A DNA stretch of 64,000 nt from the NCBI GenBank assembly GCA_022393335.1, contig JAJEKB010000262.1:1-64000 (forward strand), read 5' to 3'. A program made the translations under genes and the position numbers. This DNA is from Macrotrachela quadricornifera (lineage: Eukaryota; Rotifera; Eurotatoria; Philodinida; Philodinidae). Below are positions 46,288 through 59,700 of the stretch, piece by piece (positions within the stretch are counted from its first letter, which is position 1; each line of letters opens with the position of its first letter). Below the pieces are notes generated by a model, which ran no database searches, was not told the DNA's origin, and saw only the letters and a program-made list of their open reading frames with translations.

Positions 46288-48758
46288 CTAACTTAATAAT
46301 GAAGAATCTTTAGCTATATATGTAAAAAGATTATGTGCTGTTGCTATAGCAATAATATTGTCTATTGGATGATAAGCACAGTGAAGAATTTTTTTTGAAA
46401 ATTCTAAACTATCAGGATTTATTTCATCACGACGATTTCGACGAGCAGATGATAAAATTTTTTTAGGTTTTAATAATTGTCGTGGTCGAATAGCTTGGTC
46501 TCGAGAAGATTCAAATATTGCATCCTTACGTGTCAACCGTGATGTTATTTTAAATAAATTATGATAAGAACCAGTAAGTAAATGACTTAAGAGAAAAAAA
46601 TAATTTTTCATTAATTTTGTTTTAAAAAGTCATTTTTTAACTTACTCATCACGTGGTGACCAACAACATTCAAATTTATCAAAAATACAATCATTCTCAT
46701 ATAAAACACATAATTTTGTTCGAAGATATTCATGTATAGGATATACTTCAACTGGTTTATTATCCATTTGTAAATCCCATATTTTAAGATTAAGAAAATC
46801 TCTTGTAAGCATATATCTGCCTGAATGACTAAATTTTATGTCACTTATTGATGAAATTATTTCGGAAAAGAAACTACGTGTCGATGGATCTTCAGGTTCT
46901 TCAAAAACTATATTAAATAAAAAATAAATATTTATTTTCGTTTTGTTTTTGTTTTTTTACCTTTGCAATGTCGATCACAAAGTGCTGATTGTCGCATATC
47001 ACAAAGACGTATAATACCTCTTGAACTACTGTATACAAAAAGATTACATTCACGTGGATGAAATTCCGCACCAGTTATAACTTCAGTAAGATCCTCCATA
47101 TTTGGTGGCTTTATATCAACAATATCTAAATAAATATTTTTTTAGATTATTTTTTTTCTTTCTTTTAATAACAAATATTTAGTTTCTTGAAGAAATTTAA
47201 GAATATTTCCTTAGGATAAATCATATGTCAGATTTAATAAGTTATATGATTTTTCTTTTTTTAATTAATAATTTTCATGTTACATGAGAAAAGAAGAATC
47301 TATATCTAATTATTATATACAATCAAGAATAATAGATAGTTTCGGTTTTTTTTTATAAGAAAAAAATTATACTCAAAATTAGTAGAGAAGAAACATCAAA
47401 TTATCTCCCTATGTTCTTGTTTAATACAAAATTAACAAGAAGATCATTAGGTATAAACTTTTATCACAGTTAAAAATTGGTGTAATTCAATTCTTCACGT
47501 AAAAGATACCTTTATCAAAAAAAATCTCGCACGCTTTTTTTTAGAATAAACCATTATCTAAATAAAAAATCTGAATCTATCATGACAAAAAGAAATTATT
47601 TATAGTTCTTATTTAAAATCAAAAAGAATATTCTATAGAAAAATATCGATGTAGTTTTTTAAATTTATCAAATAGATGAAAGACATTTAAAAAAAAACAT
47701 ATTTTTATTTTTGATTATTCCATTAGCAAAAAATACTATAAAATAATTGAATAGTAGAGCATATGCATGAATGATCAAGTAGAATATATATATATATTCT
47801 TTATTAATTTTATTCTATTCGAACAAAAATCAATGAGTATTCATTTTTAAATCTATAATCACTAAATAAAAAAAATACTTACTAAAACTTTGATTTGTTA
47901 CTTCAGTATGCCATAAATTAATTCTTAAATCATCAGCAGATAAAAATGTTTCTTGATCACTATTTAATGATATTGAATTAATATGATATGTATGTGCATT
48001 ACCAAAAACACGTTTTGGTGTTGCTTCAACCATTAATTCCATCGGTCGAATAATTGGTATTCGTAAATTTGTTATATTATTTCCTGAACGAACTATTCCA
48101 TTATCATCACGTAAATTATAACCTTCAGCTCGTTTTGTTTTTTCAGAAATTTTCCATAATTTAACTGTTTTATCTAAATAGAAGAAAACATTTAAAAAAG
48201 AAAAAATTTTTTTTAAATTTCGATTTACCATTTGTTGAAAGAAGAAATTGTGCAGCATTTTTTCTTTTAAGCCAACGTATTTGATTAATTTTTTCTTCAA
48301 TTTCTAAACTTTTTAAATAATCAAATTCTGGTTCATGGGAATGAAATGTTATATAAACATTATATTCATTACGATGTAATGATGTTTTTGTCTTTAAAAA
48401 ATAAAACAAAAAAAAAAAAGTGAATTGCCAATAGAAATTTTCTTACTTGTTGTTCACGTTGAAATACAACAATTCTTCCACCTTTATCTCCAACGGCAAG
48501 TAATTCTCCATCTTCATTAAATTCAATAGTAGATATTAAATCCGCTAAATGAAAAGAGAAAAACACAAAAACAAACCTTGGTTTTTTTTTGTCTAATATG
48601 AAAATAAGTTTATACCTTCTTGTACTTCATCATCAACCGGTCCTTTTACTTGCGATGGATACCATTCAAGTAAATCATCATCACTACCGGCATCTAAAAT
48701 AAAAGAAAAAAATAAATAAATTTTTTTTATTTAAATTTATTTAATTTTTACTATGCAT
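46288..48758 (-). CDS. PPP2R2: PP2A regulatory subunit B, B55/PR55 WD40 protein
   Basis: Eight coding exons in transcript order: 48758-48752, 48693-48616, 48544-48447, 48391-48229, 48173-47883, 47125-46961, 46907-46646, 46585-46288. All phases close, giving 453 residues (human PPP2R2A is 447). It is a seven-bladed WD40 propeller that targets the PP2A core enzyme to substrates in mitosis and signalling. Diagnostic stretches: [155 protein letters not shown] and [18 protein letters not shown]. The first coding exon is only 7 bases (ATG, CAT, A) and is the least certain part; the rest is strong. The start region lies 471 bases from RPLP2, transcribed the other way. Confidence 0.95.
47126..47882. 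other. Intron of PPP2R2
   Basis: A 757-base AT-rich intron between exons 5 and 6, the only long intron of this gene. No feature is seen. Confidence 0.7.
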
Positions 48759-48808
48759 ATCAACATCAGATATATAAGCCAGTTTGAATAAATAAATAAA
48801 TTAATGAA

Positions 48809-48846
<38 letters not shown>

Positions 48847-49229
48847 TGAATAATAATTCACAAAAAGATAAGTTTTAATCGTTGTTCGATATTTATCATC
48901 GGAATGAATAAATAGAAATAAAAATGATGTATAACATCAAATATCGTCCATGAAAAAAAAGAAGAAAAAAGAAATAAACAAATCTTTTCTTATGCTTGCT
49001 TTTTATTCTATTGGTTTAGAAAATAAACCAATAAAATATTTATTAGATATTGTAATGCAATTATGCAATATGTTATTCATCGCATTTTCTTTTTTCATCG
49101 AGGTTTTATAAATACTTCTGTTGGTTTATTATTATTAGTTATTTATTATTTTCAATACTTAAGAAGAATTCTTATATATTTTTAATTTTTTAGACGCTTT
49201 AAATAGTTACGCTCTGATTTTTAATCAAA
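48759..49229. promoter_or_regulatory. Shared divergent promoter region of PPP2R2 and RPLP2
   Basis: 471 bases lie between the two divergent start codons, so both promoters must fit here or in 5' UTR introns. It contains a (TA)n run (48809-48846). TTTTTTTAG just before the ACGCTTTAAATAG segment near 49195 could be a 5' UTR acceptor of RPLP2. No TATA box or factor site is assigned. Confidence 0.5.
48809..48846. repeat. (TA)n microsatellite
   Basis: TA/AT dinucleotide run with one G interruption, in the divergent promoter spacer. Confidence 0.9.
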
Positions 49230-49655
49230 ATGCGTTACGCAGCGGCTTATGTTCTTGCAACACTTGCTGGTAATTCAAATCCAGATGCAAAAACAATATC
49301 AAAAATTCTTGGTAGCGTCGGTATTGATTGTGACGATAAAAAAGCACAAAAAGTTATTGATGCATGCAAAGGAAAAGATCTTGAACAAATTATTGCAGAA
49401 GGTACAAAGAAATTATCAAGTTTACCAGCAGGAGGTGGTGCTGTAGCAGCAAGTGGAAGTGCAGGAGGTTCAGCAGGAGCAACAACTGATGCGAAAAAAG
49501 GTGCTGCTAAAGAAGAACCAAAGAAAGAAGAAAAGAAGAAAGACGATTCGGATGAAGAAGGAGATGATATGGTTTGTATTAAAATTAGTCTTATATTTTA
49601 ATTAATAATTTTCTTTTTTTTTTCTGTTTGTTAGGGTTTTGGTTTATTTGATTAA
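49230..49655 (+). CDS. RPLP2: 60S acidic ribosomal protein P2
   Basis: Exon 1 (49230-49571) and a 21-base terminal exon (49635-49655) give 120 residues; human RPLP2 has 115. It starts MRYAAAYVLATLAGNSNPDA and contains ISKILGSVGIDCDD and KLSSLPAGGG, typical of the P2 dimerisation domain. An Ala/Gly hinge and a Lys/Glu-rich acidic tail (KKDDSDEEGDDM) follow. The second exon supplies GFGLFD, the universal C terminus of the ribosomal stalk that binds elongation factors. Without the tiny exon the frame would run into a false tail, so this splice matters. The protein forms P1/P2 dimers on P0 in the GTPase-associated centre. Confidence 0.96.
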
Positions 49656-50327
49656 AATAAATCAATCATCGTTAAATTTTTATCAAACAAATTCACATCA
49701 TCCTCATTCGTACTTGTTACGTTTGTTTTTGTTAATGTTTGTGTTTTGTATTGATCTGTTATAAAAAAAAAAAACTAAGAAAACGAATGAAAAAAAAAGA
49801 AAATAAGAAAACATAATGAATCATTAACATCTTGACAAAGAAAAAGAATATTTTTTTATTATTATTATTAAACATTGAATAGAATTGTTTTTGCATAAAT
49901 GAAAACAAATATGTAGAGGATTTATTAAGAAATTTGATTGGTTCATTTTATCGATTCATAGTAACCAAGCAGACAAACAGACAGAAAGCAACAGGAAGGA
50001 AGGAAGACGTAGCAGCAGAGAACGAGCGAGGCACGCAAGAAAGCAGGTGACTTTTCTGCTGCCGTCACCATTGGTCTAAAATATATTTAATAAAAAACAA
50101 AAAAAAAAAAGAAAAATTTATGCATTGTTTTAGATATTTGTTCCTATATGATTCTATAATATAAATATATTCTTCCGTTCTATTATTTTACATTTCGATG
50201 AACAATTGTTTTTATTGGTATCAGTGTTCATATTGGAACAATAATAACAAATATATAAATAGTAAATAAAAAAAAATATTTATTTTTTTTTTGTTATATT
50301 TTTATTTTTAATATTATATGATATTAG
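49656..50327. other. Spacer between RPLP2 and the Trabid-like gene
   Basis: Holds the RPLP2 3' UTR and the promoter of the downstream gene. A GC- and purine-rich island at about 49970-50070 has complementary ends (AGCAGCAGAGAA and TTTTCTGCTGCC) and may be near the transcription start. Confidence 0.5.
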
Positions 50328-53300
50328 ATGAGCACTTCAATTAATGATGATGATGATGATATTCAACATCATAATAATAATGTTGAAACAAATAATTCAA
50401 AATCAATGGCAACAACAACATTAATTGATGATAAATGGTCATGTTCAGAATGTACATATTTAAATTTTGCAGTTGCACAAAAATGTACAATGTGTCGACA
50501 AGCAAAAACAATAACAATGAATACAGCATCAGCAGATATTTATCAATTAAATACATCATCTGAATCTAATACACAACAAGAACAAGCACAACAACAAATA
50601 CCAACAACATATATTGATTCAGTTGAAAAATGGCCATGTGATCAATGTACATTTCTTAATTATCCAAGAGCAATACGTTGTACACAATGTGGTTCATATC
50701 GTATTATTGGAACATCACGTGTTTCACCTGTGCCATTATCAATTGATACAAATACTAATGAACGAATCTCACCACCACCATCAATTACTGATGCTCGTGT
50801 TATTTCACAACGTTTAAGAAAATGGACATGTAGTCGATGTACAACTGATAGTAAGTTATTATAAATAAAGAAATCTTAGAAATTCAATTAAAAGAAAAAA
50901 ATAATAAATAAATCATTTTTGATTGAATATATCAAAATAAAAAAATATCCTTAAAAGTAAAAACATCGAACTTATAAAGATCAAGGTCATATAAACAATA
51001 ATCGATTTAAGTTGTTTTTTTGTAATTTGTTAGATTATCCAGCTACAAAAAAATGTATATCATGTGGAAATTCTCGTCATAATACTTCCCAAACTCCTAA
51101 CCCGATTATATCAGCATCAACATGTTCATCATCATCAACATGTTCATCAATTTTAATTGGTACAGATGAAGAACAACGTATGAATGCAATAAATAAATCA
51201 ATGGAAAATATAAATGTTGAAAGAATATCAAATAAAGAAAGTAAACATAATCGTTTAACTGGTGAAAAACGTTTAATAACAAATAAAAGAAATTCATCAT
51301 CAACACTAACAACAACAGCATCTGATCGTTTATGGTTAAAAGCTTGTCAAACATTACTTGATCATGGTTCATTAACAATTATATTTGAATATTTATTATG
51401 TGGTGGTGATCCAACACGTCAAATAACAATTGATGATACACAATTTCTTCATTGTTCATATTTATCATCAATTGAACTTGTTGGACGTACATTAAAAAAT
51501 TTAGCTAATATAACAGGACAAATTGAACAATTTTGTAAATTTGAAACAGCATTTCAACAATTAATGAGACAACAAAAAAAAAATCCACATCAAAGACGTG
51601 TACCAGCTAATATATGTAATAGAATAAATGGAATGATTCAACACTTTTTTCATAGTCATTTAAAAATAAAAAAAATTACAGATTTTCAATCATATTTTTT
51701 AACAGAATGGTTTACAGCTGTTTTACCAGCAGGTTAAAATAAAATAAAAAAAACAATATTTGATTTTTTTATTTGATTTTTATTATTTTTTTCAGAAATT
51801 CGTGATTTTTCTCATAGAACGCAACAACAAATATTTGATGATATTCTAGATCAACAAGTTCAACAAGGTAAAATATTTATTTCTTACAAAAAAAAAAGAT
51901 TTCTTCTGTTTTTTGAAGAACTTGAAGTAGACAATCGTATAATAAATTGGAATAGTGAAGTAACAAATCGATTTCATTCTCGTTTATATGCATTATGGAA
52001 TCGAAAAAATGGTGATTGTTTATTAGATAGTGTTTTACAAGTTTGTCTTGGAGTATGGGATACAGAGAATACATTACGTCGAGCTATGGCTGAATCTTTA
52101 CAAAATGGTTCAAATAAGTATGAAATAAATAAATAAATTTTATAATTTATATAGTTTTTATTTTTCTTAAATAGATTTTTTGAACGATGGAGTGAATATG
52201 AACGATTAGTTGCAGAAAAACAACAATATAGACAAGATGAACATCAATTACGTAGTGATTGGAATGATGTATTAACATTTGCAAATCAACCTGGTGAAAG
52301 TTTAGGACATGCACATATATTTGCATTATCACATATACTTCGTCGACCAATTATTGTTTATGGTGTAACAAATGTTAAATCATATCGTGGAGAATATTTT
52401 ATTGGTCTTGCACGTTTTCAAGGTGTCTATTTACCATTACTTTGGGAAACAAATTTTTGTTCAAAATCACCTATATGTCTTGGATTTACTCGTAATCATT
52501 TTTCTGCACTTGTACCTATGCAAGAACGTATTAATATATCATCATCATCATCATCATCACGTTCATCATCACCATTAATTCATAATCATGATATTGATAT
52601 ACAGCAACGTCCATTATCATCACCATCATCATCGTCTTTATCACCTTCATTAATAAACCAACAACAACAAATTGATAACAGTGATATACAAACATTTTAT
52701 CATCCATTAATGGATTCAGATGGAAATCTTTTACCTGTTCATTTTCTTACATCGTCTGAAGTACGTATTTGTTTAGTTTTTGAAAACATATAACCAATGA
52801 AATAAATTAAATAATCATGCTTTGTATTATTTAATATAACATAAAAAAAATATATGTATAGCTGTAGTCAAAAGAACATGCATAAATTGTTTTTTATTTT
52901 AGGAACTTTTTTTCATGACTTGAAGCAATTATAAGGGCCATGCTTTTTATAATTGACTTTTCGATAGTTATATTAGATAACGACTATGGAGAAATATGGT
53001 CTTTCTTATTTTTAATATATATTTATATGATTATATAACCTATTTCTACCTTGAAAAATCTATCATATATCAGTACTATACTGTTGAAGGAAAGCAATAA
53101 GATCTATTTGCGTGATTCATTGTAAAAAGAGACTCTACTAAGGACTATCTATCTATTACAATAATACTAGATTCAAATAAATCGCTGCTAGTTAAAATAT
53201 CCCATTGAACAATTGAAATATATACCTGTAAAAGTAAAAAAAAGCTTGTGAATGGAATTATCCTACATATACAAATGTGTAGTCTATTACACATTGAGAT

Positions 53301-54280
53301 GCAATTTTTATGGTCTTTGTTTAGTTAACATGCTGAAAAATGACCTATTTTTTTTTGTTAGCTGAAAATGATAAGAAAGAACGATACTACTTTAAAAAGA
53401 TTTTATTAATAAGAACGTCTCATATGAGAAAAATGACTGAAAATATAATAATCGTGCCATTGAATGCTTCGTTAACATTAATTCACCACCAGTATTGAAC
53501 TACTCATCTAGGATGTTGATCTCATAGGAATTTGCTGTCAATCACAAATTGTAATGTTGAGAAGATAAATTCAAAACAATGTTAGATCTGAAAAACTTTT
53601 GTTGTGTCCAAATATAAAAGATTTTTATTTTCTATTTTCTTTAAAAATAAATAAAGAGAATATGAAATTGTACCGATTTAAAGTACTTTTCGTGACTTAT
53701 CAACTACAATATAAATCATTGCAAATAGGACCTGTGTAAAAAAAAAAAGAATGTGCAAGTTTGTTTTTTGACTATAGCTGTATATATGCACTTATTATTT
53801 TCAAAATAAATAAAATTTTATAGAACTAATTTTTGATTTTTAATTTTATCCCATTGGATACTATTAGTAATAATCTCTTACATAAAACAAAGATATTAAA
53901 GCAGATTTATAAATATCGATGATTTATTTTCCTTATAGCTGATATATTTCTATTTTGTTTTAATCCAATGTATTAATTGATTGAAAAATGATATGAAACA
54001 GGAGTATTTAATCTATTTGATTGATTATTTAGATTGGACATGAACAAGCTATTCTTCATCAATGGCTTGATTGTGGTTTTACAAATAATGGTTTATTAAT
54101 AGCTAAACAAAAAGTTGGTAAGTTATTTTAATGATTATTTCTTTTTTTCTTTTTTTAATATATAAATAATTTCACTTAGGAAAACGTCCTCAGGTGTGTC
54201 AACAGTCACTCGATGCATGGCTTAATCTTTATTCGTCGAACAATAGTAGTGCTCGTCGAATGGATGTATCATCGAGATAG
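50328..54280 (+). CDS. ZRANB1: OTU-family deubiquitinase, ZRANB1/Trabid-like
   Basis: Seven exons, 50328-50850, 51034-51732, 51796-51867, 51919-52117, 52175-52760, 54033-54117 and 54180-54280, close in frame to 754 residues (human ZRANB1 is 708). Three NZF zinc fingers come first: KWSCSECTYLNFAVAQKCTM, KWPCDQCTFLNYPRAIRCTQ and KWTCSRCTTDNYPATKKC (the third spans an intron). An ankyrin-like ubiquitin-binding region follows, then the OTU catalytic core: NGDCLLDSVLQ with the nucleophile at about Cys465, HIFALSHILRRPIIVYG, GVYLPLLWE and TRNHFSALVP with the catalytic His. Trabid cleaves K29- and K33-linked (and K63) ubiquitin chains in Wnt and innate signalling; that is known for the family and inferred here. 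A Ser/Gln-rich insert of about 60 residues follows the catalytic His and replaces a shorter loop. The 1.3 kb intron 5 splits the last OTU helices (HEQAILHQWLDCGFTNNGLL). Confidence 0.94.
52761..54032. other. Intron 5 of the Trabid-like gene
   Basis: AT-rich intron of 1272 bases. No exon or repeat is recognised. An early stop shortly after 52760 means that unspliced readthrough would truncate the protein. Confidence 0.65.
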
Positions 54281-54545
54281 ATTTAATTATATATGTACAA
54301 TTTGTTTTTTTTTCTTTTTTTTCCTCTTCGTTTTTTTTTCTGTTTTCATCCTCTCTAGCAACAAAATATTTAGTCTGATGATTGATTCTCTTTTTTTTTT
54401 GCTCTCTCATACAGGGTGCTACTTGTCGATTAATGCTTCTCGGTTTTTTTTTCTTCATTTGGTTTTGTTTGTCATCTATTTGCTTGCATTCCATCGAGTT
54501 TATCATATCATTATAAATCCCCACCAAAGCTTAATGAAATATTCG

Positions 54546-54555
54546 NNNNNNNNNN
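54546..54555. other. Assembly gap, 10 N
   Basis: Ten unknown bases directly before an (AT)n run, so it is probably an unresolved microsatellite. Confidence 0.95.
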
Positions 54556-55460
54556 ATATATATATATATATGCATAGACGAAGAAAATATATGGGTGTCC
54601 CAGGTATATAGTAATAGAAGAAAATGTACAGCGTTAATAAAATGTGAATTGAAGCAAAATCGTGATAAATCTTATCTGTTTATCTTTTGACAAATGTCAT
54701 ATGTGGTAATGTATGCATTTAAATTGATGTATTGTATTATCTGATTTTGATCAAAGTTGTATTTTCTTACCTTATGTACAGTTGATTGATGACTAGTTTG
54801 ATTCGAATGATTAAGACTAAGAATTTGGTCAGGATAGAAATAATTGTACTGGATAGTCTCACAGTTATTTGAAGAGAAAGAGATTTACAACTTTATATAC
54901 ATGGGTGATTTTCAATAAGTCTGTATTGTTTGCGAAAAAAAAAATTTTCAAAATTAAGTTGTTTCCACTTGTTAATTTTATTATTATTTATCAAAGGAGA
55001 ACAAGAAAATAATTTTTGAATTAATTCTATACATGCGGGAAGATACGGAAGTTCTAAGAAAGCGTTATAATTTTTGAGGTCATTTCTCTAAAAATCATAG
55101 ATAATTGACATAAACTAAAACTGTGGCATATAGTTCGATAAATTTCGATGAAATGAATTTAATAGCACATGTTACATTGCAACTGCACGTTTATAGCAGA
55201 TTTCAAAGACGGAAATTCCATTCTTAAATCATGAAATACGTTATTATGCATGAAAAATTTTCAATTTATTTCAAAACAATAATAAACGTAAAAAAATAAC
55301 TATTATCGATATTTATCAGATTTTTCTTGTCAAAGTTTTTTTTTAATCAAATAGATGTTGAGAAAACAATATTGAGAATGTCGCTATATTATCAAACTTT
55401 GACATCTAATAATCGTTCTGCATCAAACGACTTGTTTTTCGTATAAATTTCATCATCGGT

Positions 55461-55933
55461 TTATGCTGTTATTTCATAGATATTCGCTATACCTTTTGAA
55501 AGTGTTAATGTTGATATTAATATTTCAACATTAGTTTTATCATAAATCAATAATTTATTGCTTTTTTTATTTTTAATAACGTCTGCACTCTTGAGTACAA
55601 AATGATATGAATCATTTGAGTTAAATGCAATAGTTTGATCTATTAAATGCGTGACAACGGACCCAATTTCATCTGCAATAACTTTTCCATCCTCCATCCT
55701 TACCAACACTGCATAGCGTCCTTGAAAGTTGAAATAATTTATTTAAAATCCATGTGACTATATTCACGATCCAATATATATATATATATATTATCCAAAG
55801 TATCTTGTGAGACATTTTCTACGACAACGGATAATTTTCTCTCGAACTATTTATTTTGGGTGGTTGTACAGGTAGTTATCATAGGTTGAGAAAAAGAAAC
55901 AGAGTTGCGCTCCGAAACATCAAGATCCGACAT
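55461..55933 (-). pseudogene. Small unrecognised gene, probably disrupted
   Basis: On the minus strand an ATG at 55933 opens MSDLDVSERNSVSFSQPMIT and runs 28 codons to a TAG. The same frame then stays coding-like (LSVVVENVSQDTLDN) until a TA microsatellite near 55778-55791. A second frame beginning about 55726 (FQGRYAVLVRMEDGKVIADE, later GSVVTHLIDQTIAFNSNDSY and TLTLSKGIANIYEI) runs to a TAA at 55461. Together they look like one beta-rich domain of about 135 residues interrupted by a stop and a shift. No canonical intron joins the parts in frame, though an unusual splice is possible. The family is unknown. An intronless acquired gene that decayed would fit. Confidence 0.4.
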
Positions 55934-56746
55934 CGTTGTGATCGAAACAAAACAATCAAAATATCGTGGAATATTTAGTGTGATAAATATAATTTTTAAT
56001 TTTGTATTTCAAGTTTCTTCTTGAAACTATAATGTAATGAAAGTTTTTTTTCCCTAAAAAATGATGCCTTCATTTCTCTATGGTTTGAGGTTTTTTCCAG
56101 TCTTTGATAAGAAATCTGTTTGTCTTCATCAACGTTTTTTATCTCTCAAAACAAAAAACCAACAAATATTTGTCACCTCAGAGATTATCAAAATTTAGCA
56201 AAAAAAGTACGATGTGGTAACGCACTATTTATATTCTCTGAGAATCAACAGTATCTTCTATTAAATCGTAAAAAAAGAGTTAAACTAAAAGCAAGAAATG
56301 ATAATGACAGAAATATACTTTTTAATTAACAGATGGAGAAAAATACAGAATTTTAACCTTGCCCTTTACATCAGTTCTCATATACTTGAGTGGTTGCATA
56401 TATAGGTCAAAAATTGAAACAGTACAGATTTATTGCAAACCATTCGTATGTATTTGACATGCATAAGGTTTCTTATTGTGAATTATAATATAGATTCATT
56501 TTCTAGTTTAATTTTCTCTCCAAGACTCTCCGTCTTTATTGATCAATACGAATAACATTGTAATGAGAACAAGACAAAAAAAACAAGCATTGTAAGCGGC
56601 GAATGAAAGAGATAGACAAAAAAAAAACTAAAGAAAAGCAATACATAAACAAACATAATAGACAGAACACAACGAGTAAATTACGTTATTTACCCGCATC
56701 ATCATACAGAAAATACGAAAAAAAAAAACAACAAAACAAAACAGAA

Positions 56747-59700
56747 TCACTCATCATCCGAATTTCCTTCTTCATCTTCATCGTCTTCATCTTCACCATT
56801 ATTATTGGTTTCATCAACATTACGTAAAACAATTTCACCTTTATAATTATGAAAATGATAATCAGATGTTGCCATATCAATAGCCCAACGAAATTTTTCA
56901 CGTTGAGTTTTCGAATAAACTTTTTCAATTGGTACATTCCATTTTTTACACCTTAATAAAATAAGTAAAAATTATTTTATAAAATACAAAAAAAGAAATA
57001 AAATTTTTTTTTTATACCATGCTACACTAATACGTGGATCAAGATAATTAAGTTTTGATGTTCCAAGTGCAATATCTTTATTTTCTTCTCGATCAAGTGC
57101 TTGTACTTCAAGTTTTTTTAATGCTTCTTCTGAACGTTGTACTTTTTTTTCAATTTGTTCCACTTTTTTTTGAGATGCTTGGCTTTTAGAATTTTTATAT
57201 TCTGTTTTAGCTCGTTTAAGTTCACCTTTTTGTTCATTAATTTCAGCTTTTTTTGCATCAATCTTTGAGAAGAAGAAAAAGAAAATATTCTATCTAAAGT
57301 AAATCAATTATTTATCTTACTTTGGCTCGAAGTGTTTCCATGCTTCTTTCAAATGTTTTTGGTACTGAACGTTGATGATTACAAAGTATTGCAACTTGAC
57401 GATTAGCACGATTATAAGCAAGAACTTTTTCTGGTACATTTACTTTTGGAATTGTAAGTAAATCAAGTTGTTCTTGAAGTGTTTTTGATGCATTATACGT
57501 TCGAAATACTTTAGCTGTAAGACCTTCCATTAATTCACTTAAATATTGATTAAGACTTGATGTCTATTTAAATAAATATAAGAAAAATTAATTTTAAGCA
57601 AAAGAAAGAAAATTTTCTTTTTGATTTTCTTACTGTAAGACGATCAAATAATTCATCTTCGCCTTCTTTATTTTCGATAAATAATTTTAAATTTTTATAT
57701 ACACGTGGTTCAACACTGACTTTATTGTTATATCTAAATATGAATTCATTTTTAAAAATAAAATAATTCATTATTGTTGTTAGTTTACCTAATACTATCT
57801 TTGCCAAGAAAATCAAATTCGACAACATTTTCGCCAAGATCATCTATTTTATCATGTAATGTTATATGTTCAACACGTAATGAACAACAACCAACTGTAT
57901 CGGCTTCATCTTCATCTTTTTCATTACCAACACGAAGAGCAAGCTAAAGAAAACAAAAAGTTAATTTAATATTTTTATTTTTTACTTCATAAGATAAAAT
58001 ATTATTAATTTACTTTATCGATAAAATAAAGTGCAACAGCACGTTGACGTATACGCATTTCTTTACTTTTCCAATCAACTTGATAATTTTCACGTATTTT
58101 ATCAATAACTCGATGAAGTTTTCGTGCTTTTTCATATTTTTGCCAATCACGTTCACCCTAAAAAAGAAAAATATTTTTAGATTAATTCTATGAAATAGCA
58201 TTTATCTGTATAATATTTCAGTAAAGAGAAACATATAGTGATATTATCAGACTACATTTTTCTATAAAATAATAATTGAAAAATGTAAATCAGTTTAAGA
58301 ATTCATGTCTATAGACTACTTCACATATATTTATCCTCATAAGAATAATTATTCTGTGACTCACGTAGAGATCTTGGACAATCAACTTTTAATGACTCCA
58401 ACTCTAGAAAATTATGTTTTGCTGACTTCGTTGAAGTCGAAGTTTTCTACAAGTCCTCAAACTCATGAAAATTGCTATTTAAAATTTTTTCATCTTTATT
58501 TTTTTTTTACAAACCTTAACACGTGATGAAGCATTTAACATAATATATTTATTATTTCCTCGAATATTTTCTGTCCACATAACCAACCATGATACTTTAT
58601 TATCATGTCGAACTTCTTTCCATCGATGTCCTTCAGGCGGCTTAGGTATATGCGCTTCTCGACCAATATTAATAATAATATCTTCAGGTCGAATACGTTT
58701 TTTAACACAACCCATTTTTGGATGTTCACCTCGACCACGAAAAAGACCAGGTGGTTCAATTTTATAATTTCCAACTGGTTGTCGATGTTTATCCCACATA
58801 CAATAACCATATTCTTTACGTATTTTTTCATTATCATCTTTTAATTTTTTTTTCTCTTCTTTACTAAGATTTTTTCTTTGTTCACTTTGTTCTTTAAAAT
58901 AATTGGCAACTTGTGTAAAATCACATTTACGTATATCTTTTATTAATTCACGTTCAGCTTGTGTCATTGATTTACGCCAATCAGCCATAAAATTAGTATT
59001 AAAAACTTCTTTCGATGTATAATCATGATCAAGCATACGTGCATAAAATGTCATTATTTCTTCAGCTGGCTCTTTTAATTTAACTTCTGTACCTAGAAAA
59101 GAACGAAAAGAAAAATTTCAATTTAAAAATAACTAAACAAATATTTATATAGGAAACAAACCATTGTAAAAAAATTTTACACGAGATGGTAATGGTTCAT
59201 AAGGAGGTGGAAATAATGGACCTTTGTGTTCAAGTGTTGTCCATTTACGACCATCAGTATATTTTTCTTCTTCCCACCTTAAAAAGTTTAAATAGATTAA
59301 ATTTATTAAAACGAAAGATTTTTTACCATCGCCAAACATCTTCTTCTTCTTCTTTTTTCTTTCGTCTTCCAGTTGTTTCTTTAACTGGTGATGAAGTTAT
59401 TGTAGGTTTTAATTCTTTTTTTGGAGTTACTTTTTCTTGTTTAATATTTGGTGATGGTTTTTTACTAGGCGATGATGATGATGATGGTTTAACATTTGAT
59501 GTTTTTTCTTTTTTTACAACAACTGGTGTTGTTGAATTCGATTTTTTTTCTATTTGATTTTTAGCTTTTTTTGCCTAAATATATAAAGAATAAATAAATA
59601 TTAAAAAAGAAATATACTATTAAATAAATTTACTAATGGAATATCATCATCAGAATCGGCAGTTGTACTTTTACGTTTAGGTGGTGATGATTGGGATTTT

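Larger units (their letters stand above)
54281..56746. other. Intergenic region between the Trabid-like gene and TOP1
   Basis: Two genes converge here. It contains a 10-N gap (54546-54555) followed by an AT run, a possible small broken gene at 55461-55933, and otherwise AT-rich filler. Confidence 0.55.

Noticed and set aside
54213..54611. 132-codon open frame overlapping the end of the Trabid-like gene
   Set aside because: It is a different frame of the last Trabid exon continued through T-rich DNA and an N gap.
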